DNA from: Nitrospirota bacterium
Lineage (GTDB): Bacteria > Nitrospirota > Nitrospiria > Nitrospirales > Nitrospiraceae
DNA length: 64,000 nucleotides
NCBI GenBank assembly: GCA_026387665.1
Contig: JAPLLG010000005.1
Location: 1 to 64,000, forward strand
Reading direction: 5' to 3'
The notes beneath the pieces are model-generated. The model made no database searches and was not told where the DNA came from. It saw only the letters and a program-made list of their open reading frames with translations. Shown one piece after another: positions 35,901 to 43,137 of the stretch (positions are counted from its first letter, which is position 1; each line of letters begins with the position of its first letter). The position numbers and the translations under genes are program-made.

Positions 35901-36344
35901 TCACTTCCGATCAAGCGCGAGCCCTTCACAAGTGAGCTCCAACGTTTCTACCGTCACGTCATTGCCGGTCGCCTTAAAATCAGGCCCCTGACACTTGACC
36001 GGCATGCCATTCGAAAACTTCCAGCGCAGCTTCACGTGACGGGCTTCATCCAACAGAACAATCGACCCACTCACCAGCTGTCTCTCACCCTTGAGAGCAG
36101 CCAGGCGCCAATCCAACAGCTTCTTGCGCTGTGTCCGACCTCTCCTGAGCGTAATCGTGGCAGCCTTCCTTGCGCCGGGAATCTTTCGCCCGACTTCACG
36201 CACCGGCCTGCCATCCCGATAGTCACCGGCATCGACTTCAGCAGTCAGCCCGCTCGCTTCGCTGAAGCCGCCAATAATCACTCCATCAATCTCAACCAAA
36301 AAATTGAACTGCCGATAGGGATCGCTGCCAGGATAATCCGCCAC
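35901..36344 (-). CDS. Contractile-tail inner tube protein (gp19 type)
   Basis: The product is 147 aa from GTG 36344, with AAGGAG 6 bases upstream; the open frame to 36416 runs into the sheath gene. The sequence YRQFNFLVEIDGVIIGGFSE, followed by ASGLTAEVD and a YRDG segment, is the hallmark of the phage-tail-region tube family used by T4-like phages and extracellular contractile injection systems. The tube is the rigid channel pushed through a target membrane. It begins 10 bases after the sheath stop and is the last gene of a three-gene leftward cassette. Confidence 0.9.
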   Translation of the reverse strand: MADYPGSDPYRQFNFLVEIDGVIIGGFSEASGLTAEVDAGDYRDGRPVREVGRKIPGARKAATITLRRGRTQRKKLLDWRLAALKGERQLVSGSIVLLDEARHVKLRWKFSNGMPVKCQGPDFKATGNDVTVETLELTCEGLALDRK

Positions 36345-36354
36345 CAGAGGCTCC

Positions 36355-37851
36355 TTATGCACCGGTCTGTAGTCCGATCTTGAAGATGAGGAATTCGGCA
36401 GGTTTGAGCGGCGCAATCCCGACTAACGCAACCAGTCGGCCCTTCTCGATATCATCTTGGGTCATTGTCGTGACATCACATTTGACGAAAAAGGCTGCCT
36501 CCGGCTTGGCGCCTTGCAACATCCCCTTTCTCCACACTCCAGTCAAAAACTCGTCAATGCTACGGCGCACCTGCGCCCACAAGGGCTCATGGTTCGACTC
36601 AACAGCCACCCAATGCAGGCCTCGCGCAATTGATTGCTCAAGAAATATAGCCAACCGGCGCACATTGATATAACGCCATTCCGGATCTGCACTCATCGTC
36701 CGAGCCCCCCATACGCGATACCCTCTCCCGGGAAAGCATCGCAGAACATTGACGCCTCGAGGATTAAGCACATTTTGCAATGCCGTGGAGACTTGCACGG
36801 CCAGTCCTCTCCCCTGATCGTGTGAATCCACGAGCAGGCCTCGAATCATTTCATTCGCCGGAGCTTTATGCACGCCTCGCTCACTGTCCGTCCTGACATA
36901 GATCCCCGCGAGGTGTCCTCCTGGCGGAATCATTTGCTCCTTCTTCGTTTCAGGATGTTGAATCCGCAGCCATGGCAGATAGTAGGCGCCAAATGTCGAG
37001 TCGCGTGGCGGCTGATGCTGGCCGATATCGGCAATTGCGAGCGGGGCTTGAAGAATCGCGAATCGATCCCGCAATTTTTCACATTGATCCAGCAAATAAC
37101 CTGTCACGCGAGGAAACTGATTCTCGTCCGGAGCGCAGAGGAGACTGATCTCCCCGATGCCCTCCAGCCGGTCCAGTGCATCCTTGAAGTCCTGCTCGGC
37201 TGGACCTGGGCCATCACTCCCCCCCTGCAATAGAACTGGAGCTGAATCTGCCGGGCGTCCCGCAGCGCCAACCCAATTGATCGTCACAAGGCACGATGCC
37301 CCCATGATCAGATCCTCAGAGCTGCCGGCTGCGCCTTGCGCTGAAGAAAGAATGGTGTAACCTTCCTGGACCGTTGGCTGCCCATTCCCTGGAACCCCCG
37401 ATGCCCAGTACCGGACAATGAGCTTGAACGGCCTGGCGCCGGACGCGCTGGCACTCGCGCTTGCGCTCGCCCCACTCGAAATGGTCCTGACCTCGACCGA
37501 AATCCTGTTTCCCCATGCTCCCGGACCGGTCGCCTCCACTCGTATCGTGCCGTCAAGCGTGCAGGCCGCTGCCGTCGCACCCTTCGACGCCACACGCGCG
37601 ATGTAGCACCGCTTACCGCCATGCAGAAAGAATCCGTCTAGGGCATAGGCTAAATAACGGTCCTGGCTCCCCTCGCGCAGATAGCCCCCGAACAGGCGGC
37701 CATATTCCTGGACGCTGGTGATGAGGAGCGGCCCCATCGGACCTCGCTCTGCGATTCCCACAAAGCCAACCGTACTGGTCCCCACACCGGCAATTGGGCG
37801 GAAGCTTGGAATTTCTTCAACATACACACCCGGCGCAAGGTACTCTGGCAT
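36355..37851 (-). CDS. Contractile-tail sheath protein
   Basis: The product is 498 aa from ATG 37851, with GGAGGGAG upstream. The N-terminus PEYLAPGVYVEEIPSFRPIA plus VGTSTVGFVGIAERGP and the C-terminal VAVESNHEPLWAQVRRSIDE, FLTGVW..GML.G and APLKPAEFLIFKI are characteristic of tail sheath proteins of phage and contractile injection systems. An alanine-serine repeat (about 127-137, SASASASASG) marks an interdomain linker. The sheath contracts to drive the tube. It is encoded between the lysin-like and tube genes with gaps of 27 and 10 bases. Confidence 0.93.
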   Translation of the reverse strand: MPEYLAPGVYVEEIPSFRPIAGVGTSTVGFVGIAERGPMGPLLITSVQEYGRLFGGYLREGSQDRYLAYALDGFFLHGGKRCYIARVASKGATAAACTLDGTIRVEATGPGAWGNRISVEVRTISSGASASASASASGARPFKLIVRYWASGVPGNGQPTVQEGYTILSSAQGAAGSSEDLIMGASCLVTINWVGAAGRPADSAPVLLQGGSDGPGPAEQDFKDALDRLEGIGEISLLCAPDENQFPRVTGYLLDQCEKLRDRFAILQAPLAIADIGQHQPPRDSTFGAYYLPWLRIQHPETKKEQMIPPGGHLAGIYVRTDSERGVHKAPANEMIRGLLVDSHDQGRGLAVQVSTALQNVLNPRGVNVLRCFPGRGYRVWGARTMSADPEWRYINVRRLAIFLEQSIARGLHWVAVESNHEPLWAQVRRSIDEFLTGVWRKGMLQGAKPEAAFFVKCDVTTMTQDDIEKGRLVALVGIAPLKPAEFLIFKIGLQTGA

Positions 37852-37878
37852 CTCCAACTCCCTCCTAGACACGAACCA

Positions 37879-38676
37879 TCACGCGATCAGTCTCTCTCCA
37901 ATCGTATAAGCCTCAGAAAAACGATCCAGGCCATGGCTCCCGCCATTCACCAGACGGCGCGCAGCCTTAAGGTCGTTTTCTAGCAGCGCCTCTCTGAGCG
38001 GCACTTCCTTGTCTTTGAGAAATGCGGCCAACAACTGGGCGGCAATGTGGGGGTCGGACGCGCGCTCAGGATTCTTCGACAACTGATCGCTCAGACCGAT
38101 GATCTCGCCATACTTTCCATAATTGAAGCGACCGGTCAGTTGAATGTAGCCCCTGCCCCGGAACCGCTCGCCATCGGGCGGTCCTTGATTACCCAAATCC
38201 TTCCGGTTGTCGTAGAGGTCAAAGGGATGACCATTGGGAGAAGAATTGAACCGTGATCGTCCCTCCGCAATCGGCTCAAACCCCTCGGTCTCAGCCCTGA
38301 TCGTGGCGAGGGCTGCCAGGACCAGAGGCGTCTCGATCAAGTCCGCCGCCACCAACGACTCCAGCACAGGAGGCAAGTTCGCTTTGATGTTCCCGATGGG
38401 CGTATGCGGAAACATTTGGGAGACCACCGCCACGGTGACTCCAGGGATGGCGCTGGGAATCTCCGCCGGCTTGGCAAGATGCAGCGCCGCAAGCGTGCGC
38501 GGTCCCGCAACCCCGTCAGCCAACAACCCTTCGCTCTTCTGAAATGCAAAGACCGCCGCCTCCGTTCCGTTCCCATATTCCCCATCGATAAGCCCCGGAT
38601 CGAAACCTGCCGCCTTCAGCTTCTGCTGTAACTCGCGCACGTCCGGTCCCGTTGATCCAGTCTTTAACGTCGCCAC
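37879..38676 (-). CDS. Peptidoglycan-binding, GH19-like lytic protein of the tail cassette
   Basis: The product is 265 aa from GTG 38676, with GGGGGT just upstream. Residues 1-65 are a PG-binding-1 domain (GPDVRELQQKLKAAGFDPGL, DGEYGNGTEAAVFAFQ). Residues about 85-260 resemble a GH19 lysozyme/chitinase-like domain, with candidate acids in IRAETEGFEP and the substrate-groove motif RGRGYIQLTGRFNYGKYG. It would cut or anchor to peptidoglycan. No signal peptide is present, as in phage endolysins. It is the first gene of the cassette and may help a contractile particle cross a cell wall or release particles by lysis. Confidence 0.85.
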   Translation of the reverse strand: MATLKTGSTGPDVRELQQKLKAAGFDPGLIDGEYGNGTEAAVFAFQKSEGLLADGVAGPRTLAALHLAKPAEIPSAIPGVTVAVVSQMFPHTPIGNIKANLPPVLESLVAADLIETPLVLAALATIRAETEGFEPIAEGRSRFNSSPNGHPFDLYDNRKDLGNQGPPDGERFRGRGYIQLTGRFNYGKYGEIIGLSDQLSKNPERASDPHIAAQLLAAFLKDKEVPLREALLENDLKAARRLVNGGSHGLDRFSEAYTIGERLIA

Positions 38677-38924
38677 TGCACACCCCCTTTGACATGACCA
38701 ATGCTATTTTACGAGCCCTCGCTCCCTCTGCGATTCGATCCTCCCGAAAAACAACATGCCACGAGCAACCAGACAGACAGTCCGCCTGTTGCGCGCAGAT
38801 ATACTCCCGCGATCGAAACGATGCAAAAGGTTAGTCTTTGAAAAGAAACCTGTCAACGGAGGAACCGGCTGGTTCGTGTGAAGTATCTCCGAGCTTCGCT
38901 GAAAGGCGAGAGGCGAGCAACAAG

Positions 38925-39338
38925 TTACGAACGCCGGGGAACGGACTCTGCGGGGGGACTGGGGTTTTCTGAAAAGACTGCTGGCACCATGGTTTCATCC
39001 ACCCGGGACTTCAGCAATTGAATGAGTTCAACACGCAACGTCCGGTTGAGCCGTTGCCGTGCCACCAGTGGCATGCGCAGAAACTCCACCCCGAACTGAT
39101 CGCCCTGAACCCATTTGACCGTGCCGAGTTCGATGGACAAAGCCTGCGTCTGGTTAGGGAGCAGCATACTCACCCGCACCTCGCTGCCACAAAGGACCTC
39201 TCGATCGCACAGGATGGAGCAGCCCTTCAACGACAAGTTGGTCAGCATGCCTTCGCCGACGAACGGCGCCCCACCGAAGATGACAGGATAGTGGAGCGGG
39301 AACCGATGATACGTTCGAAAATACCGAGCTGGCGCCAT
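38925..39338 (-). CDS. PilZ domain protein
   Basis: The product is 137 aa from ATG 39338, with GGAGG 5 bases upstream (inside a longer frame). An arginine-rich RYFRTYHRF segment precedes the barrel and NLSLKGCSI matches the second half of the PilZ c-di-GMP motif (RxxxR and (D/N)xSxxG). It is therefore a probable c-di-GMP receptor. The C-terminal helix and a proline-rich tail have no further domain. It is transcribed in the same direction as the tail cassette, but 248 bases separate it, so co-regulation is uncertain. Confidence 0.82.
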   Translation of the reverse strand: MAPARYFRTYHRFPLHYPVIFGGAPFVGEGMLTNLSLKGCSILCDREVLCGSEVRVSMLLPNQTQALSIELGTVKWVQGDQFGVEFLRMPLVARQRLNRTLRVELIQLLKSRVDETMVPAVFSENPSPPAESVPRRS

Positions 39339-39414
39339 CACAGCCTCCATGACGCCGAATAGTACCGCAGCAGCAGGATGAGCGATACCCTACCTTTGGA
39401 GGGGGATTGAGTGC

Positions 39415-39455
39415 GTGAAACGTAAGACGTGAACAGTGAAACGTTTTGGACGTTT
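39415..39455. repeat. Dispersed GTGAAACGT-type repeat, copy 1
   Basis: Reads GTGAAACGTAAGACGTGAAC and then a second GTGAAACGTTT unit. Similar short units recur at 40321, 41173, 61841 and 62631 in gaps between genes. No known function. Confidence 0.6.
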
Positions 39456-39577
39456 AGCCAGCGCCGAACGACGAAGACCGAGCGCGGAGGCCGCTACGCC
39501 TTAGACTCCCGCACTTTGCTTGCCTCTCGGAAGTAAATAGGAGACAATACTCTCGATTTTAAAGAGGGAGAAACTCC

Positions 39578-39781
39578 ATGGGTCACGCATTAGCCGCGAA
39601 TGTCGTGAAGAAAACAAAAGACAGCCTGCAGATCAAAATCACGAAAGAAAACTTCGAAACGTTCTGTGATTCGATCGGCCTGTATCGGAAGGAATTCCTC
39701 GACGCCCTTGACGCCTCAGCGCAGGACCATCGCGCAGGCCGAATAACAAAGCGGAAGTCACTGCGAGAATTAGTCGACTAA
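39578..39781 (+). CDS. Antitoxin of a RelE-type toxin-antitoxin pair
   Basis: The product is 67 aa with GAGGGAG upstream. It has a short basic helical sequence (ITKENFETFCDSIGLYRKEF, AQDHRAGRITKRKSLRELVD), typical in size and position for the antitoxin preceding a RelE/YafQ-type toxin. The N-terminal part (MGHALAANVVKKTKDSLQIK) may be the DNA-binding part. The gene ends 6 bases before the toxin ATG. Recognition is by context more than by sequence, as antitoxins diverge quickly. Confidence 0.75.
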   Translation: MGHALAANVVKKTKDSLQIKITKENFETFCDSIGLYRKEFLDALDASAQDHRAGRITKRKSLRELVD

Positions 39782-39787
39782 TCGGTC

Positions 39788-40066
39788 ATGATCGATATCT
39801 CGACAACCGCCACGTTCGACCGCCTCTTCGACAAGCTCCCCAAAACCATCCAGCGCAAAGCCGCAACCAAGACCGACCTGTTCCAAACCAATCCTTTCCA
39901 CCCGTCACTCCATGTGGAAAAATTGCATCCGAAACATCACGAAGTCTGGAGCTTCAGGATTGACCGGGCCTATCGCGTCATCTTCAAGTTTGTGCGCCCC
40001 GATCATGCCGAACTCCGCTACATCGGCCATCACCACTCCATCTACGACTACGACATGTTCCGATAA
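39788..40066 (+). CDS. RelE/ParE-superfamily toxin (YafQ/RelE-like)
   Basis: The product is 92 aa. The pattern TTATFDRLFDKLPKTIQRKA, FHPSLHVEKLHPKHHEVWSF, RIDRAYRVIFKF and ELRYIGHHHSIYDY is that of the RelE superfamily, whose members cut mRNA at the ribosome. Candidate catalytic residues are the R/H-rich C-terminus (GHHHSIYDYD). The gene is in tandem with its antitoxin. It lies within the accessory stretch that also carries the Gabija-like genes. Confidence 0.85.
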   Translation: MIDISTTATFDRLFDKLPKTIQRKAATKTDLFQTNPFHPSLHVEKLHPKHHEVWSFRIDRAYRVIFKFVRPDHAELRYIGHHHSIYDYDMFR

Positions 40067-40080
40067 GGGAGCGAACTAGC

Positions 40081-40293
40081 ATGCGTTATGCCGTTGTGAT
40101 CGAAAAATCCCCGTCAAACTACGCGGCGTACGTTCCGGATTTGCCAGGCTGCATCGCCACCGGCTCCACTGTGGCCGAAACCGAATCGCTCATTCGCGAA
40201 GCCATCGAACTTCATCTGGAAGGTCTCAAAGAAGACGGCCTTCCAATCCCTCTCCCCAGCAGCCAAGTCGAATACATCGACATCCCCGCCTAA
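40081..40293 (+). CDS. HicB-family antitoxin-like protein, no HicA partner
   Basis: The product is 70 aa. The sequence YAAYVPDLPGCIATGSTVAE followed by ESLIREAIELHLEGLKEDG is the HicB core that binds and inhibits HicA. The usual C-terminal DNA-binding segment is absent. No HicA-type double-stranded-RNA-binding toxin is encoded before or after it, so it is an orphan. It starts 14 bases after the RelE-type toxin and may be co-transcribed with it. It could protect against another cell's HicA or be a remnant. Confidence 0.85.
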   Translation: MRYAVVIEKSPSNYAAYVPDLPGCIATGSTVAETESLIREAIELHLEGLKEDGLPIPLPSSQVEYIDIPA

Positions 40294-40320
40294 GATCCCG
40301 GCAATCCCGAAAGATCTCTC

Positions 40321-40357
40321 GTGAAACGTAAAACGTGAGACGTGAGACGTGAAACGC
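40321..40357. repeat. Dispersed GTGAAACGT-type repeat, copy 2
   Basis: Reads GTGAAACGTAAAACGTGAGA, then CGTGAGACGTGAAACGCG. It belongs to the same family as the copies at 39415, 41173, 61841 and 62631. Confidence 0.6.
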
Positions 40358-40419
40358 GCGCAAAAGACCGGCGCTCGTGAAGCGTATCTCGTTGGGGAGA
40401 AGAGCGTATGAAGGAAGGA

Positions 40420-40511
40420 AAGAGCTTATGGCCGATGGCTAATAGCTGATGCAGGAAACGGGATGTTTCCTACTCACGCTATCAGCCATAGGCTATACGC
40501 CATCGGCTCTT
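40420..40511. repeat. REP-like inverted repeat with internal hairpin
   Basis: The arms AAGAGCTTATGGCCGATGGC and ATACGCCATCGGCTCTT pair imperfectly over about 35 bases. The centre forms a perfect GGAAAC-GGGAT-GTTTCC hairpin. The ATGGC/ATAGC units resemble the element at 30860-30960. It lies in a 516-base gap that has no gene. Confidence 0.6.
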
Positions 40512-40809
40512 CGTTTTCTGGACGCGGTGGGCGGCTAGCGAGGCAAGACCTTCCGAATAAGCAGCCTGCCACTTTTCTTGCCCCATTCACAGAGAGTTCA
40601 GTCTTCCAATAGGGCTTCTGATAGGTCATGCACACGCTTTCATGCGCATGCTAGGATGAGCGGTGCATACCATTATCTATCCAGAAGCACCTCACCCTCA
40701 TAAATGACATCCCATACAAAGGAAGGAACTTCGGTCATACCTGTCCATGAGACCCCCAACAGGGGGCAGAGTGCCGTATCAAACCTCTAGTTAATCAAGG
40801 AGAGAGATC

Positions 40810-41100
40810 ATGAATTTCAAGAAGAACGTTGCAGTCGCCGTTATCGCAGTGGGACTGATGTGCGGTGCAGGGTACGCTCAGGCAGAGGAATCTTCCCAGA
40901 CTGCCCCAGGCAGCCCCTTTGCCGGAGCGTTCGGCGGTGTGGTGGACCTGAGCGTCCCAGGCGGCGTCAGGAACATGAACAGCGTCAAGCCAGCAAAAGC
41001 GGAAGCAGCAAAGGTTCAGCCTGCTGCAGCGAAAGAGAGTGCACCTGCTAAAGCAGCAGCAACCAGCGCCCCCAGCGCTGCAGTCGGCGCAGCCAAGTAA
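40810..41100 (+). CDS. Small secreted alanine/proline-rich protein
   Basis: The product is 96 aa with a strong AAGGAGAGA ribosome binding site. A clean signal peptide ends GYAQA, leaving about 72 mature residues. A glycine-rich segment (GSPFAGAFGGVVDLSVPGGV) is followed by a lysine/alanine/proline tail (AKAEAAKVQPAAAKESAP). No family is recognised. A strong hairpin terminator lies 12 bases after the stop, so the gene is a single-unit transcript, probably well expressed. It may be a periplasmic or surface protein. Confidence 0.75.
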   Translation: MNFKKNVAVAVIAVGLMCGAGYAQAEESSQTAPGSPFAGAFGGVVDLSVPGGVRNMNSVKPAKAEAAKVQPAAAKESAPAKAAATSAPSAAVGAAK

Positions 41101-41111
41101 CAAGAACGCGG

Positions 41112-41148
41112 GTGGGCTCGGCGCTGTCATACATGGCGCCGAGCCCAC
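41112..41148 (+). terminator. Strong hairpin after the small secreted protein gene
   Basis: A perfect 13-bp stem GTGGGCTCGGCGC / GCGCCGAGCCCAC closes an 11-base loop. No T-tract follows, so it may also act as an mRNA-stabilising structure or a bidirectional block facing the leftward gajB gene. Confidence 0.75.
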
Positions 41149-41172
41149 GTACACGATCCTGTGCGCTTCGCT

Positions 41173-41199
41173 CGTGAAAAGTGAAACGTAAGACGTGAA
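41173..41199. repeat. Dispersed GTGAAACGT-type repeat, copy 3
   Basis: Reads CGTGAAAAGTGAAACGTAAG, then ACGTGAA. It lies between the terminator of the small secreted gene and the end of gajB. Confidence 0.55.
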
Positions 41200-41325
41200 A
41201 TGGTTCAGACGTTCAGCGCAATACAACCAGAACGCGGTGGCCGGCTGACAGGGTTGAACTTTCGAAGCAGGGCTTCCACTCACTTTCCCCCTCCTCACCC
41301 CCTGCTCACGAAGTCCAGCCTGACA

Positions 41326-43137
41326 TCAGACTCTAAGTTTGGCTTCAACCTCACTAACGAATCGTGATCTGCCTTTCTTCCAAATTCTTCCGAAACGGTC
41401 TTGATACCAACCGGAATAGACCATATGGACTTCGTGACGTGCTCGGGTGAACCCCACATAGAACAGCCGCCTTTTCTCACGAAGGGTTTCTCCTGAATCG
41501 TCATAATAAGGCATTCGTCCATCTTCCAACCCAAACATGATCACGACATCGTATTCCAGCCCTTTAGCTGAATGAAGGGTGGTAAGACTCAAATGATCGG
41601 GTGATCCACCTTGCCCTCCAAAGAACCCAACTGTAAAAGCCTCTAATGGGCCATTATTCGAGGTAATCTGAAACAGATTCAGAACTTTTTTCTTGTCATC
41701 CAGTAACCTAGGTTCTCTTCCCAGAGTAACTTCCAACCCCTCTTTGAGGAGCTGAGATAGCCATTCATTAAACGATCGATTGGGGTCTCGCCAGTCCTGC
41801 AGGAAACTAACCAAAGTTATCCGCGCTAGACGCTGTTCCTTTTCCGTTCGCAAGCTCTCATTAAATGCCAACCACTGTCGCACTAGTTCAGATAAACGAA
41901 TTTCTCCGGTCTTCCACGCCCCGGCACACCACGCAGCACAATCCTCAAGCCAGTATGTCACGGTCGAGGGCTGGTATGGGTTATTGCCATCGACACGAAT
42001 AAACTGCCACCCTTCATTCTTTACAGCCCGAGCGATATTACTACCATCACCTTTGTCCAGATAAAGCACTGCGATATCACCAAGCTTGCGACCTGCTCTA
42101 CGCTTGAGCGCCTCAGGTATGAGCGTTCGACAAATGAAGTCGGCCTGATCCTCACTGCCTTTCGGCCGCTCATGAAAATATATGGCCCCTGGTTCATCTA
42201 TTGCGGACTCAAATCCACGCTCCTCACCAAGCGCGACCTCTGATGCTTCGATGATCGCAGCCCCGCAACGATAATTCATTTGCAGCTGCACCATCTCGAC
42301 ATCCTTCCTTGCGGCAAGATTACGGAGCAGCGATGGATCCGCACCAGTGAAACCATAGATGGACTGATCTGGGTCCCCGACTGCCACAAGTCTTATTCCT
42401 GCATCAAAGCAAAGACTTTGAACGATTCGATCCAAGGCATGTCCCAGATCTTGATACTCATCAACAACCAGCACAGGAAAGCGAGCAGCCAGCGCCTTTC
42501 GAATCCAGCTGTAGTTCTGAACGAGATGTAATCCGATTAAGACCATTCCGTCAAAATCAATCAGGCCTAGCTCGTCCAGGAGGAATTCATATTGTTCAAT
42601 GGCACGCGCGGCATCTTCATCGTCAGAATTCCATTCAGGAGTGTTTCTATCCAGGTGGTCCCGCCGATACCTATCAAATCTTGCCGTCCAACGTTCGTCA
42701 CCTATGGTCATACGTAAAGCTTGATCGCGGAGCCGATCGACTTCGTCTACGGAGGCCACGTTTATCGGAAACTTCTTGGGCAATGGCGTGAGATGGGCAT
42801 ATGGCGAAATGATGTGCTGCAAGCAAAATGAGTGAAGCGTTCCGATCGACACTCTACCACCATCTTCGACACCCAATTTCGACAACCGGCGCCTCAGTTC
42901 ACGTGCGCACTGATTATTGTACGTAATACAGGCAATCCCACGAGGCGGCTGGACGTCTTCAGCTAGTATTCGGGCAAGCTTGATGGCAAGAGTCTTAGTT
43001 TTTCCACTTCCAGGACCGGCGAGAATAACGCAGTTACCGACAGAGTTGTACGCCTGCCACTGCTTGGCATTCTTGCGAAGCTGCTCTGCAGCCGAAATAT
43101 ATGCAGGTTTAATCCCGCTTGCATTTTTCGTAGACAT
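41326..43137 (-). CDS. gajB: Gabija-like UvrD-family helicase
   Basis: The product is a 603-aa superfamily 1 helicase. Motif I is AGPGSGKT (40-47). Other motifs are TLHSFC, VVDEYQDLG (Walker B), VGDPDQSIYGF (motif III), MNYRCGAAII, TTLHSAKGLEYD and VGFTRARHEV. Alone it resembles UvrD/PcrA, but it directly follows an OLD-type nuclease gene with a 29-base overlap, the arrangement of the Gabija anti-phage system (GajA nuclease, GajB helicase). GajB is thought to sense or amplify nucleotide or DNA signals that activate GajA. It is somewhat longer than typical GajB (about 500 aa). Local AT content is higher than in surrounding genes. Confidence 0.85.
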   Translation of the reverse strand: MSTKNASGIKPAYISAAEQLRKNAKQWQAYNSVGNCVILAGPGSGKTKTLAIKLARILAEDVQPPRGIACITYNNQCARELRRRLSKLGVEDGGRVSIGTLHSFCLQHIISPYAHLTPLPKKFPINVASVDEVDRLRDQALRMTIGDERWTARFDRYRRDHLDRNTPEWNSDDEDAARAIEQYEFLLDELGLIDFDGMVLIGLHLVQNYSWIRKALAARFPVLVVDEYQDLGHALDRIVQSLCFDAGIRLVAVGDPDQSIYGFTGADPSLLRNLAARKDVEMVQLQMNYRCGAAIIEASEVALGEERGFESAIDEPGAIYFHERPKGSEDQADFICRTLIPEALKRRAGRKLGDIAVLYLDKGDGSNIARAVKNEGWQFIRVDGNNPYQPSTVTYWLEDCAAWCAGAWKTGEIRLSELVRQWLAFNESLRTEKEQRLARITLVSFLQDWRDPNRSFNEWLSQLLKEGLEVTLGREPRLLDDKKKVLNLFQITSNNGPLEAFTVGFFGGQGGSPDHLSLTTLHSAKGLEYDVVIMFGLEDGRMPYYDDSGETLREKRRLFYVGFTRARHEVHMVYSGWYQDRFGRIWKKGRSRFVSEVEAKLRV

